DNA of 32,245 bases from contig CAXBEA010000045.1 of assembly GCA_963974645.1 (NCBI GenBank), positions 1-32,245 on the forward strand, written 5' to 3'. Positions 24,488 through 32,112 of the stretch are shown here, one piece after another. Both the position numbers and the translations under genes were made by a program. Position 1 is the first letter of the stretch; each line of letters starts with the position of its first letter. The notes under the pieces were generated by a model. The model had not been told where the DNA came from. It did no database searches and saw nothing but the letters and a program-made list of their open reading frames with translations. The DNA comes from Motiliproteus sp963974645. Lineage in GTDB: Bacteria > Pseudomonadota > Gammaproteobacteria > Pseudomonadales > Balneatricaceae.

Positions 24488-25980
24488 GGCTGACGCTGCT
24501 CCGTACCCTCTATGCCAAACTGGCATTCGGGTTGCTGCTGCTACTAATCGCGATCGGTGCAATCTATGCGCTGATCAATGTTACCATTACCGACAGTTAT
24601 TTGCGTCAGCTCAACCAGCAGGTCAACCGTCATCTGGCGCGTAATCTGGTCGCCGATCGTAACCTGGTCGCCGAGGGCCGTCTTGATGAAGACGCACTGA
24701 AGGAAACCTTCAGCTTGTATATGTCGATCAACCCCAGCATCGAGATCTACCTGTTGGATCAGCAGGGACGGATCCTCTCTTACTCGGCCGATCCTGGAAA
24801 AATTAAGCGCAAGGCGGTCTCTTTGGAGCCGATCAAGGCGTTCCTGCGGATGGAGGACCCCTACCCGCTGCTGGGCGATGATCCGCGCAGCCACGACCGC
24901 CAAAAAGCCTTCTCGGTGACCGCCATTCCTGGCCAAACGGATCTCAAGGACAGCCCCGAGGGTTATCTTTATGTGGTGTTGCGTGGCGAGCAGTACGACA
25001 ACGCCGAAACACTCGCCCGCAGCAGCTATCTATTACGGATGAGCGGTTGGGCGATGGCGGCCAGTCTTGGGTTTGGCCTGTTGGCTGGATTGGTGGTGTT
25101 CCATCTGCTGACCCGGCGCCTGCGGCGCTTGACCGAGCGGATGGAGCAGTTTGCCCAGCAGAGTATTCAGCCAGAGGCCGCGGTCTGTGTTTCTTCGCCA
25201 CCCGGCGATGAGGTTGAGACCCTGACCCTGACCTTTGAGCGAATGGCAGAGCGGATCGGGCAACAGATCGAACAGTTACAGCAGCAGGATGGTTTGCGGC
25301 GACGGCTGGTGGCACAGGTTTCTCACGACCTGCGTACCCCGCTGGCGTCGATGCAGGGCTACCTGGAGTTGCTGCAGATCAAGCGAGACCGACTCACCGC
25401 GGAGGAGCGGGATGAATTTCTTCGAATTGCCATGCGTCAGGGGCAGCGTTTGGGTCAGCTGTTGGCCGAACTGTTCGAACTGGCCAGCCTGGATGCGCGG
25501 GAACGAGCGCCTCAGCTTGAACCCTTTGCACTGACCGAACTGATTCATGATGCGATGGAGAAGCATCGTCTGAAGGCGCAAAACCAGGGGGTGACGATGC
25601 GCCTGTCGCTTCTTCCGGGAAGCCCTCTGGTCTTTGGCGATATCGGCATGACCGAGCGGGTGCTGGACAACCTGCTCGACAACGCCATTCGCCATACCCC
25701 GGCTGAGGGACGTATCTGCGTCAGCGCAACCACCGAAGCTGGCCGGATACGGGTCTCGATTACGGACTCAGGTCCAGGCATCGCCGTCGAGCAGCTACCG
25801 CACCTGTTTGATCCTTTCTATCGCGGTGGCAGCAGCGACAGTTCGGGACAGCACGCAGGGCTTGGGCTGGCGATCGCCAAGCGGATCATGGAGTTGCAAA
25901 ACGGCAGTATCAGCGCAGAGAATGTTAGCTCGGAGGGCGGCAGTCGGTTTAGTTTCTGGCTGCCTTTGAATTCAGGCTAA
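24484..25980 (+). CDS. Sensor histidine kinase (partner of the preceding OmpR-family regulator)
   Basis: This is a 498-residue inner-membrane kinase. It has a membrane helix at about 12-32, a periplasmic sensor region at about 33-186, a second helix at about 187-208, a HAMP linker (about 209-265), a dimerisation/phosphoacceptor domain with VSHDLRTPLAS (His281), and an ATPase domain with the N box DNLLDNAIRHT (about 395-405), DSGPGI, FDPFYRG and GLGLAIAKRI. The periplasmic location of the sensor fits detection of an envelope stress, and the adjacent exported MsrAB suggests oxidant or methionine-sulfoxide stress. The ligand is not known. It is co-translated with the regulator through a 4-base overlap. 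Confidence 0.95.
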   Translation: MRLTLLRTLYAKLAFGLLLLLIAIGAIYALINVTITDSYLRQLNQQVNRHLARNLVADRNLVAEGRLDEDALKETFSLYMSINPSIEIYLLDQQGRILSYSADPGKIKRKAVSLEPIKAFLRMEDPYPLLGDDPRSHDRQKAFSVTAIPGQTDLKDSPEGYLYVVLRGEQYDNAETLARSSYLLRMSGWAMAASLGFGLLAGLVVFHLLTRRLRRLTERMEQFAQQSIQPEAAVCVSSPPGDEVETLTLTFERMAERIGQQIEQLQQQDGLRRRLVAQVSHDLRTPLASMQGYLELLQIKRDRLTAEERDEFLRIAMRQGQRLGQLLAELFELASLDARERAPQLEPFALTELIHDAMEKHRLKAQNQGVTMRLSLLPGSPLVFGDIGMTERVLDNLLDNAIRHTPAEGRICVSATTEAGRIRVSITDSGPGIAVEQLPHLFDPFYRGGSSDSSGQHAGLGLAIAKRIMELQNGSISAENVSSEGGSRFSFWLPLNSG

Positions 25981-25989
25981 GGCTTAGAA

Positions 25990-26028
25990 TGTTATCGATT
26001 TGTGATAATTGCGTGATTTTAATGTAAC
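25990..26028 (+). promoter_or_regulatory. Predicted operator upstream of msrAB, copy of the 23258 array
   Basis: TGTTAT (25990), TGTGAT (26001), CGTGAT (26012) and TGTAAC (26023) repeat at exactly 11 bases. The core GTGATAATTGCGTGAT matches the 23258 site in 15 of 16 positions. A -10-like TATTCT (26039-26044) starts ten bases after the last unit with no good -35, the geometry of PhoB-type activated promoters. It lies 80-118 bases before the msrAB ATG. Confidence 0.7.
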
Positions 26029-26107
26029 CCGGCCGCTCTATTCTTGTCCTAAGTACAGCGGCTGAAGCAGAGCTGCCGAAACAGAAACACAGCAAGAGGC
26101 TATTCTC

Positions 26108-27286
26108 ATGAACAAACTTAGCGTCGTCGGCATCGCCGCACTGGTGGTCGGGCTGGGTATCAACACCCTCAGTACCGCAGAAACCCGAGACAGCAAAACT
26201 GCAGATCCACTCTCAGGACTCTCCGTTGCTACGTTTGCCGGTGGCTGCTTCTGGTGTGTCGAATCCGGATTTGAAAAGGTTCCCGGGGTTAAAGAGGTGA
26301 TCTCCGGCTATACCGGTGGCGATGAACGCAATCCTACCTACAAACAGGTCTCCAGCGGCCGCACCGGTCATACCGAAGCGGTTCAGGTTTATTACGATCC
26401 TCAAGAGATCAGCTACGAGGGGCTGTTGGCGTCTTTTTGGCGCATCTTCGATCCTACCGATAGCAACGGTTCTTTCTATGATCGCGGCAGCCAGTACCGT
26501 CCCGGGGTTTTTTATAGCAGTGAAAGCCAGCGCCAACAGGCCCGAGCGTCAAGCGCACAGTTGGCCGCTTCGGGTCGCTTCGACAAGCCGATTGCGGTTG
26601 AGATTACTGCATTTAAAAGCTTCTATCCCGCCGAGGACTATCACCAGAACTATTACAAAACCAACCCGATTCGCTACAACTACTACACCGACGGCTCGGG
26701 TCGGATTCAGTTTGTCGAGAAGGCTTGGGGTAAGGATCTGAAGCTGGACTACAGCCTGTATCGTGGCGCCACAGACAAGGCCGCGATGGCCATGGCTAAA
26801 CCTATGGAGAAGCCGGTGGCTGCTATGTACAGCAAACCTTCGATGGATGAGATCCGCAAAAAGCTCACCCCGTTGCAGTACCAAGTGACCCAGGAAGAGG
26901 CTACCGAGCGCCCTTTCCAGAATGCGTATTGGGACAATAAGCGAGCCGGGATCTATGTGGATATCGTCACCGGCGAACCGCTCTACTCCTCAACCGACAA
27001 GTACAAGTCTGGTACTGGCTGGCCCAGCTTTACCCGGGCGATCAGCGCAGATGTCCTCACCGAGCATAGTGATCGGAGCTTTTTCAGCGTCCGCACCGAG
27101 CTGCGTAGCAAAATCGGCGATTCCCACCTGGGGCACCTGTTTAACGATGGCCCAGCACCCACAGGGCTGCGCCACTGCATCAACTCCGCCTCGCTCAGGT
27201 TTATCCCTGCCGAGGAGCTGGAGAAACAGGGCTACGGGCAGTTTTCAAAACTGTTTAAAACGGGGATGGAGCAGGCGGCGCGCTGA
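26108..27286 (+). CDS. msrAB: Exported MsrA-MsrB fusion, peptide methionine sulfoxide reductase
   Basis: The 392 residues begin with a signal peptide (hydrophobic 7-20, likely cleaved near residue 24). MsrA (about 38-208) has the catalytic GCFWC (Cys47) and the YHQNYY segment, and reduces the S-sulfoxide. A linker (about 209-246) is itself Met-rich (MAMAKPMEKP, AAMYSKPSM). MsrB (about 247-375) has SGTGWPSF and catalytic Cys357 in RHCINSASLRF, and reduces the R-sulfoxide. The zinc-binding CxxC pairs are absent, and Thr303 occupies a position that carries the resolving Cys in many MsrBs. There is no DsbD/TlpA-like domain, so a periplasmic reductant must come from elsewhere. AAGAGG lies eight bases before the ATG. 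It is probably controlled by the adjacent two-component system. Confidence 0.95.
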   Translation: MNKLSVVGIAALVVGLGINTLSTAETRDSKTADPLSGLSVATFAGGCFWCVESGFEKVPGVKEVISGYTGGDERNPTYKQVSSGRTGHTEAVQVYYDPQEISYEGLLASFWRIFDPTDSNGSFYDRGSQYRPGVFYSSESQRQQARASSAQLAASGRFDKPIAVEITAFKSFYPAEDYHQNYYKTNPIRYNYYTDGSGRIQFVEKAWGKDLKLDYSLYRGATDKAAMAMAKPMEKPVAAMYSKPSMDEIRKKLTPLQYQVTQEEATERPFQNAYWDNKRAGIYVDIVTGEPLYSSTDKYKSGTGWPSFTRAISADVLTEHSDRSFFSVRTELRSKIGDSHLGHLFNDGPAPTGLRHCINSASLRFIPAEELEKQGYGQFSKLFKTGMEQAAR

Positions 27287-27293
27287 GCGAGTC

Positions 27294-28874
27294 TTAAACA
27301 ATACCCATAGGGCCAGGTTTATAGAGACGTAGATCTGAGCGCTGTAGATTATCGACGATCAGCGGCCGGAACGCCATCAGCTCAAGAATATCGCGTTGCA
27401 GATCCAGTCCGGGGGCGATCTCGATCAGTTCGATCCCCGCGGCAGTGAGCTGGAAGACACAGCGTTCGGTGATGTACAACACCTGCTGGCCACGTTCGGC
27501 GGCGTAGCGGCCGTTGAAGGTCAGATGCTCGACCTCAGCGACAAACTTGATGATCTCGGGTTTGTGAGGGCTGGCTTGCAGACCCTGATCCGTAATAGCT
27601 AATCCGGAATCACCACCGACAAAGGTACCCATAAAATAGACTTGGCGAGTGTTTTGACTGATGTTGATAAAGCCCCCGGCTCCGGCAATCTTGCTGCCAA
27701 AGCGGCTGACATTGACATCGCCCTGGGCGTTGACTTGGGCCATCCCCAGGAACGCCTGATCCAGCCCACCGCCGTCGTAGAAATCGAACTGCGCCGGTTG
27801 ATCGATCACCGCCTGTGGATTGCTCACCGCACCGAAACTTAAGCCACCCGCAGGCAAGCCGCCGATACCGCCGGGTTCGATGGTCATGGTCACTGTCTCG
27901 AGCAAACCCTCCTCCTCGGCGACGGGTGCCAGGGTTTCGGGCATGCCGATTCCCAGGTTGATGATGGCGCCGGGCTGTAGCTCGAGCAGCGCCCGGCGGC
28001 CGATCAGTTTGCGCAGATCCAGCGGCAGAGCGGGTAGCGTCTGTTGGCTAGATTTTTCACCGGTATAGGCCGGATTGTAGCGCTCGCCAAAGGTTTGCCA
28101 GTGATCGTCGGATTCTGCCAGCACCACCCGGTTCACCAAAATCCCGGGTATCTGGACCATACTCGGATGCAGGCTATGCTGCTCGACCAGGCGTTCGACC
28201 TGAACCAGTACGATGCCGCCGCTGTTGTGAGTCGCCTGGGCTAACGCCAGCGCCTCCAGCGGCAAGGCTTCGCGTTCCATGGTGATATTTCCCAGCCGAT
28301 CCGAGCTGGTTCCGCGCAGCAACGCGACGTTGATCGGGAAGGCTTTGTAGAACAGATACTCCCGACCGCCGATCGACATCAATTCAACCAAGGGTTCACT
28401 GGTACAGCGGTTGAGTCGTCCGCCATCGTGACGGGGATCGACAAAGGTGTGCAGGCCGACAGGGGTCAAACAGCCCGGTCGTCCGGCGGCGATATCGCGA
28501 AATAACTGGCAGATCACCCCTTGCGGCAGGTTGTAGGCTTCGATCTGCTCCTCCCGCGCCAGTTTTCCCAGACCGGGGACCAGCCCCCAGTGACCACCGA
28601 CCACGCGCTTGATCAAGCCCGGATGGGTCAGATGGTTGAGCCCTCGGGTTTTACCGTCGCCCTGGCCTGCGGCGTACACCAGGGTGAGCGCCGCTGGGGT
28701 TTGGGTTGCCAAAAAGCGTGCTTCGAGCGCACAGGCTAGCAGTTCGGGAAAGCCAACACCGACAAAGCCGGCCGTCGCCAAGGTATCTCCCGAATCGATT
28801 AACGCTACCGCCTGGTCGGCGGTGACGCGTTTATCAAAGTGGATCTCGGCGCCTGAAGCGGGGGATTCTGACAT
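27294..28874 (-). CDS. Family I CoA-transferase (fused alpha-beta; propionate/acetoacetate CoA-transferase type)
   Basis: The 526 residues combine both subunit domains of a family I CoA-transferase, as in YdiF/propionate CoA-transferases. The N-terminal half has GDTLATAGFVGVGFPE, AAGQGDGKTRGLNHL and GLVPGLGKLA. The C-terminal half has INLGIGMPE and TIEPGGIGG, whose Glu333 is the expected covalent catalytic residue, then FYDGGGLDQAFLGMAQ and GSKIAGAGGFINI. It likely activates acetoacetate or another short acid with CoA during 3-hydroxybutyrate use, given bdhA nearby. The ATG has GGAG six bases upstream. It follows a 62-residue gene and probably shares its sigma-54 promoter (29150-29164). It converges on msrAB with a 7-base gap and no visible terminator. 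Confidence 0.93.
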   Translation of the reverse strand: MSESPASGAEIHFDKRVTADQAVALIDSGDTLATAGFVGVGFPELLACALEARFLATQTPAALTLVYAAGQGDGKTRGLNHLTHPGLIKRVVGGHWGLVPGLGKLAREEQIEAYNLPQGVICQLFRDIAAGRPGCLTPVGLHTFVDPRHDGGRLNRCTSEPLVELMSIGGREYLFYKAFPINVALLRGTSSDRLGNITMEREALPLEALALAQATHNSGGIVLVQVERLVEQHSLHPSMVQIPGILVNRVVLAESDDHWQTFGERYNPAYTGEKSSQQTLPALPLDLRKLIGRRALLELQPGAIINLGIGMPETLAPVAEEEGLLETVTMTIEPGGIGGLPAGGLSFGAVSNPQAVIDQPAQFDFYDGGGLDQAFLGMAQVNAQGDVNVSRFGSKIAGAGGFINISQNTRQVYFMGTFVGGDSGLAITDQGLQASPHKPEIIKFVAEVEHLTFNGRYAAERGQQVLYITERCVFQLTAAGIELIEIAPGLDLQRDILELMAFRPLIVDNLQRSDLRLYKPGPMGIV

Positions 28875-28906
28875 AGGAGCTCCGATGGGGAGGGAAGATC
28901 TCTGGA

Positions 28907-29095
28907 TTATAGTGCAGCCCGCAGCGCGTCGAGCTTAGTGATGCTCAATCTGAACCGCGCTAATCCATACCAGCGCGGGTCGCCCTGGTCGTCCTCGATC
29001 ATTAGTGAGGCGTTGCGCAGCTCCTTAATCGGATACTCTTTGCCCGAGGTCAGGGTGTCTTCAAAGGCGTCGTTAGTTTTACAGATGGCAAGCAT
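28907..29095 (-). CDS. Small hypothetical protein, first gene of a sigma-54-driven operon
   Basis: This is a 62-residue soluble protein without recognised domain (MLAICKTNDAFEDTLTSGKEY..., acidic in the middle: IEDDQGDPRWYGLARF). The pattern Gly-Lys-x-Tyr near residue 19 and an Asp/Gly turn suggest a small beta-barrel (SH3-like), but this is a guess. It is judged real because AGGAGA lies five bases before the ATG, a sigma-54 promoter with an upstream palindrome lies 55-150 bases above it, and the CoA-transferase follows after 32 bases in the same direction. It could modulate that enzyme. Confidence 0.7.
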   Translation of the reverse strand: MLAICKTNDAFEDTLTSGKEYPIKELRNASLMIEDDQGDPRWYGLARFRLSITKLDALRAAL

Positions 29096-29149
29096 CGTGC
29101 TCTCCTGTGATGGTGTTGAGCCCTAAAGAAAGGGGCTTTGCAGAAGATT

Positions 29150-29164
29150 GCCAGATATGTGCCA
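29150..29164 (-). promoter_or_regulatory. Sigma-54 promoter for the small gene and CoA-transferase
   Basis: On the minus strand the sequence is TGGCAC, five bases (ATATC), TGGC: GG at -24 and GC at -12 separated by ten bases, close to the TGGCAC-N5-TTGC consensus. Transcription would start near 29138, about 43 bases before the ATG at 29095. An enhancer-like palindrome lies about 75 bases upstream of the GG. Confidence 0.75.
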
Positions 29165-29228
29165 TCTGTTTTATTGTATAAAAAATACAATAGGTTAGGT
29201 GTTTGGTATCGGCAATCCCTGGGCGGGC

Positions 29229-29246
29229 TGTCTCGATATCCAGACA
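29229..29246. promoter_or_regulatory. Enhancer-type palindrome TGTC-N10-GACA (site 1)
   Basis: The core sits in a longer near-perfect palindrome at 29226-29249 (GGCTGTCT, GATATC centre, AGACAGCC). It matches the sites at 30810, 31868 and 31889 in core and spacing. It lies upstream of the minus-strand sigma-54 promoter at 29150. A half site (CTGTCTGG) follows at 29262. Confidence 0.7.
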
Positions 29247-29290
29247 GCCGCAAATCCGCCGCTGTCTGGTTTTTAAAGGCCATTCAGGCG

Positions 29291-29797
29291 CTAAGGCCCG
29301 AGTCGCTTGAGCTTCTCGTACAGGGCCGCCCGGGATATCCCCAGCTGCTTGGCGGCCTGGAGTTTATTGCCCCGACACTGCTCGATAGCGGCCCGAATCG
29401 CACGGCGTTCGGTGACCGCCACCTGCTCGGCCAGGGTCAACAGGGGCCGGCTGGACTGAGGCTCAGAGCAGGCCTGGGGAGCAGGACCCGCGATGCTGGG
29501 TAAGAAATTCGCCAGCAGGGTTTCAGACACCTGGCCCTGATCGGAGAAGATCAGCGCCCGCTCCAGCACATTGCGCAGCTCGCGGATGTTACCGGGCCAG
29601 TGATAGCGGGCCAGGGCGTCAAGCAACCAGTCGGTGATCACCAGGTGCTCGCCGCTGAACTGCTGACTCAGCTGGCCCCTGAGGGTGCTGACCAGTTGCG
29701 GCAGATCTTCGAGCCGCTCGCGCAGTGGCGGCAGCTGCAGCGGCAGTACATTGAGGCGGTAATACAGATCCGCCCGAAATTGACCCTCGCTGACCAT
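29291..29797 (-). pseudogene. C-terminal part of the frameshifted sigma-54 activator (AAA+ end and Fis-type HTH)
   Basis: These 168 codons begin at MVSEGQFRADLYYRLNVLPL, which is the middle of a sigma-54 activator AAA+ domain (arginine-finger/sensor I region), so this is not a natural N-terminus. WPGNIRELRNVLERAL is the sensor II region. The C-terminus (RAIRAAIEQCRGNKLQAAKQLGISRAALYEKLKRL) is a Fis-type helix-turn-helix. The ATG overlaps the stop of the N-terminal part by one base (TGATG). Adding one base there would rejoin both into a single regulator of normal length, about 470 residues. As a separate product it would lack Walker motifs and could only bind DNA. Confidence 0.85.
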
Positions 29798-30705
29798 CAG
29801 CTCAGGTTACTGCTGGTTGCGGCGATGACCCGCACATCGATCGATATCACCCGGTTGCCACCGACGCGCTCGATCTCGCGCTCCTGCAGCGCCCGCAGCA
29901 GTTTGCTCTGTACCGCCGCGCTCATCTCGCCGATCTCATCCAGAAACAGGGTGCCTCCCTGGGCTAGTTCGAACTTGCCGATCCGCCCTTTGGGGTCGGC
30001 ACCGGTATAGGCTCCCGGTGCGGTACCGAAGAGTTCCGCTTCGACCAGGGTTTCAGGCAGGGCGGCGGTATTGATACTGACAAAGGGCGCTTGGGCGCGC
30101 GGGGAGGCGTGGTGGATCGCCTGGGCCAGCAGCTCTTTACCGGTGCCGGTTTCACCCAGCAGCAGTACGGTGCTGTCGATCGATGCAACCCGCAGGGCCT
30201 GCTGGCGCAGTGCCAGCATGCTGTTGCTGCTGCCGATCAGGTCGGCAAAGCTGTAGCGGGTCTGGCGTGCAGCGGTTGCGGACTTGGGGGTCGGTAGCTG
30301 TAAGCGGGTGTATTTGTCCACCAGGGGCCGCAGCCGATCCAGTTCGTCAAAAAAAACCAGCCCCAGAGCGCCGCAAATGTCTCCCGAGGCATCGCGCAGC
30401 GGTAGTCGGGTGACCACGAACCAGCGCTGCTTGAAACGCATCAGATCGAGCAGCTGGGCGCGCCCGGTATTCACCACCTGGCGCATCAGGCTGTTGGGGA
30501 TCAGGGCTTCGACCTCCAGCCCGCGAGGATCCTGTTCTTGGGGCAGGTCCATCAGGCGATGGTATTTATCGCTAACCCAGACGATGCGGCAATTGCGATC
30601 GACCAGCACCGAGCCTTCGCAGCTGCTGTCGAGCAGTCGCAGCAGGGCAAAACTCTGGCTGTTAGCGGGATCGAGGGTCTCGATCAGTGCCTGTACCCCT
30701 TCCAT
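29797..30705 (-). pseudogene. N-terminal part of the frameshifted sigma-54 activator, HbcR-like (PAS and AAA+ core)
   Basis: The 302 residues hold an N-terminal PAS-like sensor (about 18-135), then the AAA+ core with Walker A LLGETGTGKELLAQ, the sigma-54 contact loop PGAYTGAD (GAYTGA variant) and Walker B GGTLFLDEIGEM. It stops after VIAATSSNLS, exactly where homologues continue to the arginine-finger region now found in the next frame. Neighbouring bdhA and CoA-transferase genes make it similar in context to HbcR (PA2005), the activator of 3-hydroxybutyrate use in P. aeruginosa. It is divergent from bdhA. If the frameshift is real, this protein cannot open promoters. A sequencing or assembly error, or recoding, remains possible. 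Confidence 0.85.
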
Positions 30706-30809
30706 CGATGGCCTCGTTGGGTGAAATCTGAGTGGCTCAATCTACCGTTGGCCGCCGTTGACGGAAAGCCCTTTCAGCATTTTTTGTGGTCATTAATTTT
30801 AATTTCGAC

Positions 30810-30827
30810 TGTCTGCATAGCCAGACA
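30810..30827. promoter_or_regulatory. Enhancer-type palindrome TGTC-N10-GACA (site 2)
   Basis: The full palindrome is CTGTCTG, CATAGC, CAGACAG (30809-30828). It lies between the activator gene and bdhA, with its centre about 94 bases upstream of the GG of the bdhA sigma-54 promoter, in the normal range for activator binding. Confidence 0.7.
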
Positions 30828-30911
30828 GAGGGCTTTTTGACTGTACAGATACCTGGACATCGGTTGCTGAAATAAAGTTCAACTATCTGTTAGTTATGGA
30901 TAATAAATTTA

Positions 30912-30926
30912 TGGCACGTAACTGGC
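30912..30926 (+). promoter_or_regulatory. Sigma-54 promoter of bdhA
   Basis: TGGCAC, five bases (GTAAC), TGGC gives GG-N10-GC. The predicted start is near 30938, leaving a leader of about 74 bases before the bdhA ATG. Other parts of the gap 30706-31011 show only the palindrome at 30810 and the GGAG ribosome site near 31002. Confidence 0.75.
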
Positions 30927-31011
30927 TACGCCTCAAGGCTACTTAACCAGGATAAGCAAGGCTGGACCTGTTGTTGCCTGACCCTTTGCGACCCCACACG
31001 GAGATCTACTG

Positions 31012-31794
31012 ATGCACTATCGAAGAAGCGCCCTTGTCACCGGTTCGACCAGCGGTATCGGGCTGGGGATCGCCACGGCCCTGGCTGAGAGCGGCATGAA
31101 TGTGATGCTTAACGGTTTTGGTGATCCGCAGCAGATCGAACAGCTCCGTAAGCAGCTGGAAGAGTCCTGTGGGGTACAGGTTCGTTATTCAGATGCGGAT
31201 ATGACCCGGCCGGAACAGATTAGGGCCATGATCGATGCGGCTGAAGCCGCCTTCGGCCAGATCGATGTCCTGGTCAATAACGCGGGGATCCAGCATGTAC
31301 AGCCGATCGAAGAGTTTCCCAGCGACAAATGGGACGCGATCATTGCCATCAACCTGAGCAGCGCGTTCCATTCCATCAAGCACTGCCTGGCGGGCATGAA
31401 GGCGCGCGGCTGGGGACGGATCATCAATGTGGCCTCGGCACATGGTTTGGTCGCTTCGCCTTATAAGTCGGCCTATGTGGCCGCAAAACATGGTCTTGTC
31501 GGGCTCACCAAAACGGTCGCGCTGGAAGCCGCCGAGTTCGGGGTCACCGTCAACGCCATCTGCCCTGGTTATGTGTTGACCCCACTGGTGGAGCAGCAGA
31601 TCCCTGCTACCGCCAAAGCACGAGGCATCACCGAGGCCGAGGTTAAACGGGATGTCTTGCTGCAGGCCCAACCCACCAAGAAATTCGTCGAGGTTGAGCA
31701 GTTGGGGGCTCTGTGCCTGTTCCTCTGTAGTGACGCGGCGGCATCGATGACCGGAGGTGCACTGCCGGTCGATGGCGGCTGGACGGCGCAGTGA
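31012..31794 (+). CDS. bdhA: 3-hydroxybutyrate dehydrogenase (short-chain dehydrogenase)
   Basis: This enzyme oxidises D-3-hydroxybutyrate to acetoacetate with NAD+. The 260 residues are a classical SDR: TGSTSGIG (10-17) binds NAD, NNAGIQ (89-94), Asn114, Ser142 in NVASAHGLVASPYKS, and catalytic Tyr155 and Lys159 in SAYVAAKHG. AGIQHVQPIEEFP and CPGYVLTPLVEQQI are typical of the 3-hydroxybutyrate dehydrogenase branch. The CoA-transferase nearby could activate the acetoacetate formed. Expression is probably through the sigma-54 promoter at 30912 under the divergent activator. GGAG lies about eight bases before the ATG. Confidence 0.94.
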   Translation: MHYRRSALVTGSTSGIGLGIATALAESGMNVMLNGFGDPQQIEQLRKQLEESCGVQVRYSDADMTRPEQIRAMIDAAEAAFGQIDVLVNNAGIQHVQPIEEFPSDKWDAIIAINLSSAFHSIKHCLAGMKARGWGRIINVASAHGLVASPYKSAYVAAKHGLVGLTKTVALEAAEFGVTVNAICPGYVLTPLVEQQIPATAKARGITEAEVKRDVLLQAQPTKKFVEVEQLGALCLFLCSDAAASMTGGALPVDGGWTAQ

Positions 31795-31867
31795 TGCAGC
31801 TAGCAGCTAGCAGCAGGGTTGCGAAACTGCGGGTGCCGTTTTAGCCGTGATTGAACACTAAAATGTG

Positions 31868-31906
31868 TGTCCAGATATCAAGACAGCCTGTCCTGAGAAC
31901 TGGACA
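31868..31906. promoter_or_regulatory. Two enhancer-type palindromes TGTC-N10-GACA (sites 3 and 4)
   Basis: Site 3 (31868-31885) keeps the GATATC centre of site 1. Site 4 (31889-31906) keeps only the TGTC and GACA arms. Their centres are 21 bases apart, two helical turns on the same face, as for paired activator dimers. They lie about 72 and 94 bases upstream of the GG of the promoter at 31969. Confidence 0.68.
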
Positions 31907-31968
31907 TAAGGCGCCGCTTGGATCCTATTTAAATCTATAAACACTTTAAAAACAATAGGTTGTTATGT

Positions 31969-31983
31969 TGGCATGAGGGGTGC
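31969..31983 (+). promoter_or_regulatory. Sigma-54 promoter upstream of the exported-protein gene
   Basis: TGGCAT, five bases (GAGGG), GTGC gives GG-N10-GC at -24/-12. The predicted start is near 31995, leaving a leader of roughly 118 bases before the ATG at 32113. With sites 3 and 4 it places this gene in the same predicted regulon as bdhA. Confidence 0.7.
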
Positions 31984-32024
31984 AATCAGATCAGTCGCCA
32001 CGTCCCTGACGTTCGTAATAAACG

Positions 32025-32075
32025 CCCCAGGCGCTATTTTGGGGTTGGAAGTGCTCTGCAGCTAGCGTAGAGCAC
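32025..32075 (+). other. Leader hairpins ahead of the last gene
   Basis: CCCCA (32025-32029) can pair with TGGGG (32040-32044). GTGCTCT (32051-32057) pairs perfectly with AGAGCAC (32069-32075) around an 11-base loop. Both lie in the predicted 5' leader, the second ending 37 bases before the ATG. They may affect mRNA stability. No riboswitch class was recognised. Confidence 0.4.
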
Positions 32076-32112
32076 GTTGAAATATCAAAAAATAACAAAG
32101 GATAAATTCACT

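Noticed and set aside
31795..31866. Intrinsic terminator after bdhA built from CAGCTAGC repeats
   Set aside because: Only short overlapping AGCTAGC palindromes and no stable stem followed by a T run were seen.
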